A stretch of DNA of 5,434 nucleotides from Candidatus Cloacimonadota bacterium. GTDB taxonomy: Bacteria; Cloacimonadota; Cloacimonadia; Cloacimonadales; JAFGVF01. Below are positions 1 to 5,147 of this stretch, piece after piece. The stretch is from NCBI GenBank assembly GCA_016938155.1, contig JAFGVF010000337.1:1-5434 (forward strand), in the 5' to 3' direction. Under the pieces are notes generated by a model. The model ran no database searches, was not told the origin of the DNA, and saw nothing but the letters and a program-made list of their open reading frames with translations. Positions within the stretch are counted from its first letter, which is position 1. The number at the start of each line of letters is the position of its first letter. The translations under genes and the position numbers were made by a program.

Positions 1-1100
1 ACCTTGTTTCCGCTTTCAGCTTCACACACCTGCAGCAATTTCTTAATCATGTTATTCAAAAGAATGGAATCAGTCTTCAAAATGGGAGAGAAATTAACAA
101 TTCTTGTACCCGGAGATGAAGTTCCAATCTCAATTCTATCGTTTAGATAATCAAATGTAGAACATACTTGACTTAGAGTCCCATGTTCTTCCGCATCATA
201 GATAGACCTTTGACAAAGATATTCTGTCTCCTGAGTGGGGTCATACATGCAAACCTGCTCCATATTGATCGACCAAAACTCAGTCTGAGTGTATTTAAGA
301 ATATCATGATTGTTATTAAATGGTGGTGGAGCAGTTGGATGCATAGGGGAATAACTCCATGCTTTATCACCTTCAACCACTGTTTTACCGAGACCAAAAG
401 CAAGAGTGGCAATTCCCTCTTCATGTGTTGCATTGTTTGTCGGATAGAAGTTATACGATTTTATTACTCCGGATATTGTTGGATAGAATAGATCTTCATG
501 TCTGTTTCCAACAACTTCTTGAATAATAATAGCCATCCTCTCATCTCTTATATCACGATTGAGAGATTTGAAATAATCCTTTGAGTTCTGAAAGAAAAGG
601 GAGGCATAAACAAATTTTATGGCTTCCATCAGCACGGTAAAGCGTTTATCATTATCAATCTGATTATTCGGTATCATTTTTGTTTCATATACACCGGCAA
701 AAGGGTCATCTATTGAATCTTCAAAGATACTGGATGACCTGATGGCAAGTGGTTGCCGTATGCTCTCTATGATGCTTCTGAGGTCTCCCGAATAAATCGC
801 TCCGATAGAAGCCTCCTGGAATGCTCTTGCTATTTCAAAGTCGGAAGCATCTGATAAAGCAACTTCGTAAAGAGCGTTATCATTCATGAAGTCTTCAAAC
901 ACTCCACTCAACAATACTGTCATATTTGGAATATTAATCAACATCCCTTCATATTCCCCACTCGGGAAGTGTTTGGTGATAATATCCTGCATAAAAGCAA
1001 GTCCTGAGGCTTTGCCTCCCGGTTCTCCCCTACCGATATAGGAAAATGTATTGGAAAAGAATCCGCTCAGCCGGTCAAATCTCTGTCCTGTTTTCATCAT
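1..1100 (-). CDS. PEP/pyruvate-binding (PPDK N-terminal domain) protein, C-terminus beyond left edge
   Basis: An open frame of 366 codons runs from position 1100 to the left edge with no stop, so the C-terminus is missing. The translation matches the ATP-grasp nucleotide-binding domain of pyruvate phosphate dikinase and PEP synthase. It has a glycine/lysine loop GEPGGKASGLAFM (residues 25-37), the arginine motif LAIRSSSIFED (118-128) followed by PFAGVYET, then MAIIIQEVVG (189-198) and GLGKTVVEG (236-244). Known of the family: this domain phosphorylates the swivelling histidine domain using ATP, for pyruvate/PEP interconversion. The histidine and PEP-binding domains would lie outside the window and cannot be checked, so this may be a true PPDK/PEP synthase or one of the divergent PEP/pyruvate-binding domain proteins. 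About 100 residues (45-115) sit between the first loop and the arginine motif, which looks more like the divergent proteins. It lies 9 nt after gdhA on the same strand and is probably cotranscribed with it. Confidence 0.85.
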   Translation of the reverse strand, partial: MMKTGQRFDRLSGFFSNTFSYIGRGEPGGKASGLAFMQDIITKHFPSGEYEGMLINIPNMTVLLSGVFEDFMNDNALYEVALSDASDFEIARAFQEASIGAIYSGDLRSIIESIRQPLAIRSSSIFEDSIDDPFAGVYETKMIPNNQIDNDKRFTVLMEAIKFVYASLFFQNSKDYFKSLNRDIRDERMAIIIQEVVGNRHEDLFYPTISGVIKSYNFYPTNNATHEEGIATLAFGLGKTVVEGDKAWSYSPMHPTAPPPFNNNHDILKYTQTEFWSINMEQVCMYDPTQETEYLCQRSIYDAEEHGTLSQVCSTFDYLNDRIEIGTSSPGTRIVNFSPILKTDSILLNNMIKKLLQVCEAESGNK

Positions 1101-1109
1101 ACTTCCCTT
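1101..1109 (-). promoter_or_regulatory. Ribosome binding site with ambiguous double ATG start
   Basis: The whole gdhA-to-next-gene gap reads AAGGGAAGT on the minus strand and is followed by ATGATG. The purine-rich core lies very close to the first ATG (1100). The second ATG (1097) has more usual spacing, so the protein may start one residue later than annotated. Confidence 0.6.
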
Positions 1110-2393
1110 TTATATCCAGCCTCTTTCCTTAGAAGCTCTTACAACTTTATCAATTGCTATCATATATGCAGCATCCCGCATATATAACTTCTTCTTCCTT
1201 GCTAATTCAGAAACTTTATGGTATGCGGTTGTGAGCTTCACATCCAGCTTGGATAGTACTTCATCTTTGCTCCAGTAGTAATTCATATTGGATTGCACCT
1301 GTTCAAAATAACTGCAGGTTACTCCTCCTGCATTACAAAGGAAATCCGGCAACATGAAGATATTCCTCTTTTTGATAACTTCATCTGCCTCAGGACTTGT
1401 TGGACCATTAGCTCCTTCCGCAATAATTTTAACTCTCGGATGTATCTTATCCACATTCTCCATTGTTATCTGATTTTCCAGAGCAGCCGGGATAAGTATA
1501 TCGCATTCCATTTCAATCCATTTGTCACCGGGAAGAATTTCATAACCTAAATCCATAGCTTTCTCAATGTCTATACTTCCGAACCTATCGGAAATCTTTA
1601 ACAACTCATCAAGATTTATACCATCTGGTTTAGTAAAAGCATTTGCGGAATGTGTTTTCTGATCCCAACACGATACAGAAACAACTTTCCCACCAAGCTG
1701 ATTATAAAGCTTTATTGCATGCTGAGCAACATTGCCAAATCCCTGAAAAGAGGCAGTTGTAGTATCCGGTCTTATGCCCATCTCTCTCAATGCTTCCCTG
1801 ACCGTGAACATCAAACCATAGCCTGTAGATTCTGTCCTCCCTAAAGAACCACCCATCCCGACAGGTTTACCTGTTATCATGCCGGGATATTTCCTCCCGT
1901 GCATTGTTTCATATTCATCTAAAATCCAGAGCATGTGCTGACTATATGTCATGATATCAGGAGCAGGAATATCCCTTAGTGGTCCGATGTTATCACCTAA
2001 TTGTCTGACCCAGCCCCTACAAATCATTTCCTGCTCTCGCATGGAAAGATGGTGTGGATCACAGATTACACCTCCATAACCTCCACCAAGGGGCAAATCA
2101 ACTACAGATGTTTTCCAAGTCATCCACATGGCTAAAGCACGCACAAGGTCAACCGTCTCCAAAGGGTGAAAGCGTACTCCTCCCTTTGCCGGTCCAAGTG
2201 CATCATTATGTTGGATTCTAAATCCTTTGAATACTTTAGTACTGCCATCATCCATCTTAACAGGAATGAGGAAGTGGTATTCTCTTAGCGGATTCCGCAA
2301 GAAATCTCTTGCTGCTTCATTCAAATCAAGTTTATCAGCTATCGCATCAAATTGTTTCTGCACCATCTCAAAGGCATTGAAAGCTTCACTCAT
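1110..2393 (-). CDS. gdhA: Glutamate dehydrogenase (Glu/Leu/Phe/Val family), catalytic-lysine variant
   Basis: At 427 residues the length is typical of hexameric GDH. The enzyme interconverts glutamate with 2-oxoglutarate and ammonia using NAD(P), in the cytoplasm. Visible motifs in order: GPAKGGVRF with substrate lysine K70; MTWKTSVVDLPLGGGYGGV with K94; DIPAPD with D146, matching the family's catalytic aspartate; KPVGMGGSLGRTESTGYG (176-193); the Rossmann loop FQGFGNVA (216-223); EGANGPTSPEAD (326-337); and NAGGVTCSYFE (354-364). The odd point is Y106: the family has lysine there (GGAKGG/GGGKGG), and that lysine is catalytic in characterised GDHs. The codon is TAT, at least two changes from a lysine codon, and the frame is otherwise intact. 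The start is supported by AAGGAG at 2402-2407. The family assignment is sure, but the reaction is less sure because of Y106. The gene leads a probable operon with the PEP/pyruvate-binding gene. Confidence 0.93.
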   Translation of the reverse strand: MSEAFNAFEMVQKQFDAIADKLDLNEAARDFLRNPLREYHFLIPVKMDDGSTKVFKGFRIQHNDALGPAKGGVRFHPLETVDLVRALAMWMTWKTSVVDLPLGGGYGGVICDPHHLSMREQEMICRGWVRQLGDNIGPLRDIPAPDIMTYSQHMLWILDEYETMHGRKYPGMITGKPVGMGGSLGRTESTGYGLMFTVREALREMGIRPDTTTASFQGFGNVAQHAIKLYNQLGGKVVSVSCWDQKTHSANAFTKPDGINLDELLKISDRFGSIDIEKAMDLGYEILPGDKWIEMECDILIPAALENQITMENVDKIHPRVKIIAEGANGPTSPEADEVIKKRNIFMLPDFLCNAGGVTCSYFEQVQSNMNYYWSKDEVLSKLDVKLTTAYHKVSELARKKKLYMRDAAYMIAIDKVVRASKERGWI

Positions 2394-2658
2394 TTTATCT
2401 TCTCCTTGGCTGTTATTATTACCGGATTCAGTTTGTTAGCTTTTTTAAAAGACAGTTTTTTTCGTGCAAGGAATATTTCGGAAATGTTAGATTTTATCTT
2501 TCTTGTTTTTTTAAGGTGCGTCACATGATAAATATACAATCATTTCCCAAGGAGACTGTTCAAACTTCGAACTGATTATTTCTCTTGTTTAATGATACTC
2601 CCCCTGAATCTACCAATCTTCCACTTCCATCCATTTTTTAGTTATGTCCTAATCTAAA
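2394..2658. other. gdhA upstream region, no gene seen
   Basis: This AT-rich leader lies upstream of gdhA. The gdhA Shine-Dalgarno is at 2402-2407 and a weak promoter candidate lies at 2442-2469. A small dyad, ATGAT at 2525-2529 and ATCAT at 2539-2543, flanks a TATA-like stretch, but I cannot assign it a role. I see no coding frame, RNA gene or riboswitch-like fold here. Confidence 0.6.
2442..2469 (-). promoter_or_regulatory. Weak sigma70-type promoter candidate for gdhA
   Basis: On the minus strand TTGCAC (2464-2469) is followed after 16 nt by TAAAAA (2442-2447), placing a start site about 40 nt before the gdhA ATG. The -10 match is poor and the surrounding sequence is A/T-rich, so this is only a candidate. 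Confidence 0.28.
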
Positions 2659-2713
2659 ACACGGGAATCTCCCGGGAATTACACGGGACTCACACGGGAA
2701 TCACTCGGGCACA
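2659..2713. repeat. 11-bp tandem repeat array, consensus ACACGGGAATC
   Basis: CGGG occurs at 2662, 2673, 2684, 2695 and 2706, exactly 11 nt apart. The units read ACACGGGAATC, TCCCGGGAATT, ACACGGGACTC, ACACGGGAATC and ACTCGGGCACA, so units 1 and 4 are identical and the last has decayed. The block is clearly more GC-rich than its surroundings. The period is close to one DNA helical turn, so a bound protein would meet all copies on one face of the helix. The function is unknown; a protein-binding array or a simple minisatellite are both possible. Confidence 0.8.
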
Positions 2714-2722
2714 CCCCCGAGT
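2703..2722. other. Perfect 7-bp hairpin at the end of the 11-bp array
   Basis: ACTCGGG (2703-2709) and CCCGAGT (2716-2722) form a perfect stem around the loop CACACC. The left arm is the last, altered unit of the 11-bp array. No T-tract follows on either strand, so it is not a standard intrinsic terminator. Confidence 0.6.
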
Positions 2723-2730
2723 TATCCACA
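2722..2730 (+). promoter_or_regulatory. Isolated consensus DnaA-box sequence
   Basis: TTATCCACA matches the consensus DnaA box exactly and overlaps the last base of the hairpin beside the 11-bp array. It is the only one in the intergenic region. An identical 9-mer occurs by chance of coding inside gdhA (1447-1455), and no initiator gene is present in the window, so a real DnaA site is only a possibility. Confidence 0.25.
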
Positions 2731-2787
2731 ATTTGTTCATATCTTATTCCCATTTCTTTCCCGAGGATTGGGATAGCAGAATAATGG

Positions 2788-2813
2788 TTAGACGCATGTC
2801 CATGCGTCTCTAC
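2788..2813 (-). repeat. REP-like palindrome, copy 1
   Basis: Read on the minus strand this begins with GTAG, then has stem arm AGACGCATG, loop GA, stem arm CATGCGTCT and tail AA. The stem is a perfect 9 bp (2790-2798 with 2801-2809). A GTAG head before a palindrome is the known hallmark of REP sequences handled by REP-associated tyrosine transposases. No such transposase is in the window. Confidence 0.85.
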
Positions 2814-2831
2814 GACTGGCAATCAAAGGAA

Positions 2832-2857
2832 TTAGACGCATGTCCATGCGTCTCTAC
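2832..2857 (-). repeat. REP-like palindrome, copy 2
   Basis: All 26 nt are identical to copy 1, in the same orientation, with 18 unrelated nt between the two copies. The stem arms are 2834-2842 and 2845-2853, and the GTAG head is at 2854-2857 on the minus strand. Confidence 0.85.
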
Positions 2858-2909
2858 AGGGGGTAAATCTTGGTTTTAGATGGATGGATACAGAATGGTT
2901 AGTCAGTTT

Positions 2910-2935
2910 GTAGAGACGCACGGGCGTGCGTCTAA
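2910..2935 (+). repeat. REP-like palindrome, copy 3, inverted and diverged
   Basis: This copy has the opposite orientation to copies 1 and 2, with its GTAG head (2910-2913) facing theirs. The stem arms are AGACGCACG (2914-2922) and CGTGCGTCT (2925-2933) around loop GG. Relative to copies 1 and 2, one T:A pair has become C:G on both arms, so the stem stays perfect. The paired, oppositely oriented layout resembles a BIME. Confidence 0.85.
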
Positions 2936-2940
2936 AATTG

Positions 2941-3113
2941 TTAGCAAAATCTTATGTTTGCATAAAAGAAATTATAGCAGTCACCATTACGAACGAACCG
3001 ACGAACAATGTGAGGAGCTCGCAAGCCGTAGGCGAGTAACTATTCTGAGTTCGGGGAAATGCGGAACTTGGTTTTTAAGCATGCGTATAGCATCCAAATA
3101 TCTCAATTCCTGA
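2941..3113. other. GC-richer, hairpin-bearing noncoding segment, possible dispersed repeat
   Basis: This stretch is less AT-rich than the flanking region. It contains an inverted repeat CTCGC (3018-3022) / GCGAG (3032-3036) with a 9-nt loop, and another, AGTTC (3048-3052) / GAACT (3064-3068). A plus-strand frame of 77 codons (2880-3113) crosses it, but that frame also reads straight through REP copy 3 and has no properly spaced Shine-Dalgarno, so I do not call a gene. It directly follows the REP cluster and may be part of a larger mobile or repeated unit. That is inference from composition and position only. Confidence 0.4.
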
Positions 3114-3269
3114 CAATAACCTTAATCGCTCCTGGCTCAGTTTACAAAAGATTCAACATTAGGTGTATAGTCGGATGATTACTAACACTTTTTTGTCATA
3201 GGACAAAGATAGAAGTTATCACTTTTTATGGGGCTTTTAGGCTCATGAGAAAAAGAAAAGCAAAAAATG

Positions 3270-3299
3270 TTGGCATATTTACAAAAAAAAGATTGCCAA
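3270..3299. promoter_or_regulatory. Inverted repeat TTGGCA/TGCCAA, possible operator
   Basis: TTGGCA (3270-3275) and TGCCAA (3294-3299) are perfect inverted arms separated by 18 A/T-rich nt, 120-150 nt upstream of the FlgD-Ig-like gene. It could bind a dimeric regulator, but 6-bp arms at this spacing can also arise by chance. Confidence 0.25.
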
Positions 3300-3375
3300 A
3301 TAATGAAAAGTTCCCAATAATGTAATTGGAGTGATATTTAGATTTAAAAAAATGGAAGAATGTGTGGAACAATTC

Positions 3376-3403
3376 TTGCATGTTATAAATATGTGTTTAT
3401 AAA
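3376..3403 (+). promoter_or_regulatory. Promoter candidate for the FlgD-Ig-like gene
   Basis: TTGCAT (3376-3381) is followed after 16 nt by TATAAA (3398-3403). This pair would leave a leader of only about 9 nt. A second TATAAA at 3384-3389 gives a more normal leader but has a poor -35. The gene's Shine-Dalgarno AAGGAG is at 3407-3412. Confidence 0.4.
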
Positions 3404-3418
3404 GAAAAGGAGATAAAG

Positions 3419-3772
3419 ATGTCTTTGAGCAAAAAAATTCTAATTCTCGTCTTAGTCGCAATAGCTGTGAGTTTACTTGCAGTTTCTATAAGCAACGATG
3501 GCGTCAGCATCTATATACAACCTGAGGAATATAAGACAACTGCAACATTGATCGTGAATTTTCCGGATGCTTGTAGTGCAAGTATTAATATGTATAATGA
3601 AGACGGTGTTTTAGTAGATGCTTTCTATCAGGGCGATACACAAAAGGGTGAAATGGTTTTTGTATTGGACCGTTACGGTTCAGACGGTAGTTTCCTTCCG
3701 GACGGCAAGTATGAGATTAATGTAACAACCGGGCGTTATATATCTACAAAGAAAACAGTAATTCTTAAGTAA
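3419..3772 (+). CDS. Small membrane-anchored or secreted protein with FlgD-Ig-like domain
   Basis: The protein has 117 residues. The N-terminus is K5-K6 followed by a hydrophobic run from about residue 7 to 23, so it is a signal peptide or single membrane anchor, with the rest outside the cytoplasm. There is no lipobox; the only cysteine is C52. Residues 40-117 are beta-rich. The stretch GEMVFVLDRYGSDGSFLPDGKYEINV (77-102) follows the FlgD Ig-like pattern, in which an aspartate and glycine turn precedes LPDGxY and a final strand ending in TVILK. Such domains usually sit at the C-terminus of large surface proteins; here one stands almost alone. The start is supported by AAGGAG with a 6-nt gap. 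The gene is monocistronic, with its own terminator. The partner and function are unknown; a structural or surface adaptor role is a guess. Confidence 0.8.
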   Translation: MSLSKKILILVLVAIAVSLLAVSISNDGVSIYIQPEEYKTTATLIVNFPDACSASINMYNEDGVLVDAFYQGDTQKGEMVFVLDRYGSDGSFLPDGKYEINVTTGRYISTKKTVILK

Positions 3773-3799
3773 GATTACAACGATAACTTTTAAAAACTG

Positions 3800-3829
3800 A
3801 AAACCGACTGCAAAGTCGGTTTTCTTTTA
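3800..3829. terminator. Bidirectional intrinsic terminator between convergent genes
   Basis: AAAACCGACT (3800-3809) and AGTCGGTTTT (3814-3823) form a perfect 10-bp stem closed by a GCAA tetraloop. The plus strand continues CTTTTA. The minus strand continues CAGTTTTTA after the same stem, so it can end both the 3419-3772 transcript and the tsaB-folA transcript. Confidence 0.88.
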
Positions 3830-3874
3830 TAGTAAACAAAAATTACAATTCGGACTGAAAGAGTGACAATTTAA

Positions 3875-4354
3875 TTAACAGTTCCTCTTATATTCTTCAA
3901 AAGCTAAATCGTAAATACCGGAGTTATTCTCCTCCCTATTCACCAAAATCCAGTTGCTCCAATCAATCTCAGGGAAATATGTGTTTCCGGTAAATGCATG
4001 CCTAATGCGTGTTAAATACATCAAATCAACAACATTAACAAACTGCTGAAAAACTTCTCTTCCGCCAATTACAAATACCAATTCATCTTTAGAGAAATAA
4101 GTAGAGAGTTTAGTAATTGTGTTCACTGCAATGGTATCATCAGAGATAAAACTTTTAGAAGTCAGAACATAATTATTGCGATGTGGTAATGCTTTACCGA
4201 TAGATTCATAGGTTCTTCGACCCATAACAACAGAATGCCCGAGAGTCATTCTTTTGAAATAAGCTAAATCCTCAGGAATCATCCAGGGAAGTTTGTTTCT
4301 ATCCCCTATCAAGCCATTTGCATCCAAAGCAACTATGATTGCATAGCGTGGCAT
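3875..4354 (-). CDS. folA: Dihydrofolate reductase
   Basis: At 159 residues it matches the size of bacterial FolA. The enzyme reduces dihydrofolate to tetrahydrofolate with NADPH in the cytoplasm, supplying one-carbon cofactors for thymidylate, purine and methionine synthesis. Visible: an N-terminal strand with DANGLIGDRNKLPW (11-24) forming the mobile loop; D29 in LPWMIPEDLAYFK, equivalent to the catalytic acidic residue (D27 in E. coli); the NADPH-binding VVMGRRTYESIG (42-53) and FVIGGREVF (94-102); TYFPEID (125-131); and the C-terminal FEEYKR. No key residue is missing. The ATG shares its A with the tsaB stop (TAATG), and AAGGAAG within the end of tsaB is its Shine-Dalgarno, so translation is probably coupled. 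There is no thyA next to it in the window. Confidence 0.96.
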   Translation of the reverse strand: MPRYAIIVALDANGLIGDRNKLPWMIPEDLAYFKRMTLGHSVVMGRRTYESIGKALPHRNNYVLTSKSFISDDTIAVNTITKLSTYFSKDELVFVIGGREVFQQFVNVVDLMYLTRIRHAFTGNTYFPEIDWSNWILVNREENNSGIYDLAFEEYKRNC

Positions 4355-5028
4355 TACTTCTTCCTTGCCAACTCGGCTTGAGAAGCTCTTAAATATTCAG
4401 GTTCCAAATTCATCAATTTCTCAATATCAAAATCTATTGAATCGGGTCTAAGTTTATCGAGAGTTATCAGTCCACTTGCCTTTGGTGATTGTAGGTGAAA
4501 AGGAGCTATTACAATATTCTCATTTGCTTCTAATAGATGAATATATTCTCTAACACCACTTCCAACTGCGATTAGAGGTGTTTGGATATTTTCCAGAAAG
4601 ACTTCAGGGTTGCAGTTTTGTGGAGGAATCATGATATCAAGTTCCGGAGAATATACAGCAGCATAAACTTCCTTCATTCGAGCATCAATAAAACTTAAGA
4701 TGGGATACTTAGCTCCATAAAGGCTTACAGCATTGAGTTCAAGGCTGTTAAATGCAACGATAGGTGCATTCAGTCCATAGCAGATTCCTTTGACCGTTGC
4801 CAATCCGATGCGGATTCCTGTGAAAGAACCGGGACCGATACAGATGATAATCCTGCCAATGTCTTGAACAGAACGGTTCAGGCTTCTTAATGCACTATCA
4901 AGTGAAGGCATCAATGTCTCCGAATGAGTAACCTGAACTTTAAAGAATTGCTCATAAAGCAACTCGTCCTTTTCGGCAAAAGCAAAACTGCCTGAAGAAG
5001 AAGTAGTATCGATTGCAAGTGTTAACAT
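4354..5028 (-). CDS. tsaB: tRNA threonylcarbamoyladenosine biosynthesis protein TsaB
   Basis: The protein has 224 residues, close to E. coli TsaB (231). It belongs to the ASKHA fold and is the non-catalytic partner that holds TsaD (with TsaE) in the complex that transfers threonylcarbamoyl to A37 of ANN-decoding tRNAs. Visible family features: N-terminal LAIDTTSSSGSFA (4-16), VTHSETLMPSLD (33-44), GPGSFTGIRIGLATVKG (65-81), DARMKEVYAAVY (115-126), and the C-terminal EPEYLRASQAE (209-219). The start is fixed: an in-frame TGA lies immediately before the ATG, and GAGG lies 7 nt upstream. It is the first gene of a unit with folA, with a 1-nt overlap. tsaD and tsaE are not in the window. Confidence 0.96.
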   Translation of the reverse strand: MLTLAIDTTSSSGSFAFAEKDELLYEQFFKVQVTHSETLMPSLDSALRSLNRSVQDIGRIIICIGPGSFTGIRIGLATVKGICYGLNAPIVAFNSLELNAVSLYGAKYPILSFIDARMKEVYAAVYSPELDIMIPPQNCNPEVFLENIQTPLIAVGSGVREYIHLLEANENIVIAPFHLQSPKASGLITLDKLRPDSIDFDIEKLMNLEPEYLRASQAELARKK

Positions 5029-5059
5029 TCATAAACCTCATTTTCTAATCTTAACCTTA

Positions 5060-5086
5060 ACTTTATGCAACAATCAAAATTGTCAA
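5060..5086 (-). promoter_or_regulatory. Promoter candidate for tsaB-folA
   Basis: On the minus strand a perfect TTGACA (5081-5086) is followed after 15 nt by TAAAGT (5060-5065), about 30 nt before the tsaB ATG. The spacer is short and the -10 is weak, so the -35 is the main support. Confidence 0.4.
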
Positions 5087-5093
5087 AGTAAAC

Positions 5094-5122
5094 TTGACAG
5101 TAAATATTTGAGTTACTTATTA
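5094..5122 (+). promoter_or_regulatory. Sigma70-type promoter for the C_GCAxxG_C_C gene
   Basis: TTGACA (5094-5099) matches the -35 consensus exactly, the spacer is 17 nt, and the -10 is TTATTA (5117-5122). The expected start site near 5129 gives a short leader that includes the GAGGAG ribosome binding site (5136-5141). Confidence 0.65.
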
Positions 5123-5147
5123 GAAAAAAAACAATGAGGAGATTTTT

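Larger units (their letters stand above)
3114..3418. other. Upstream region of the FlgD-Ig-like gene, no gene seen
   Basis: This is A-rich noncoding sequence. It holds a short perfect hairpin, TTTGTC (3192-3197) / GACAAA (3202-3207), with no T-tract after it, the dyad at 3270-3299, and a promoter candidate next to the downstream gene. I see no RNA gene or credible reading frame. Confidence 0.55.

Noticed and set aside
1447..1455. Second TTATCCACA DnaA-box match
   Set aside because: It lies inside gdhA and is fully explained by coding for the conserved-region residues VDKI. It shows that such matches can be incidental here.
2788..2935. CRISPR array
   Set aside because: There are only three copies, one inverted, with unequal gaps of 18 and 52 nt, and each copy is itself a full palindrome. 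No cas gene is present.
2880..3113. 77-codon plus-strand open frame in the intergenic region
   Set aside because: It lacks a properly spaced Shine-Dalgarno, reads through REP copy 3, and the translation shows no recognisable domain or membrane segment. More likely a chance frame in a repeat.
3192..3207. Hairpin TTTGTC/GACAAA as a terminator
   Set aside because: No T-tract follows on either strand, and no gene ends nearby that would need it.
3279..3461. 60-codon minus-strand open frame overlapping the start of the FlgD-Ig-like gene
   Set aside because: It overlaps the well-supported plus-strand start with its ribosome binding site, and lies mostly in A-rich noncoding sequence that reads as low-complexity protein.
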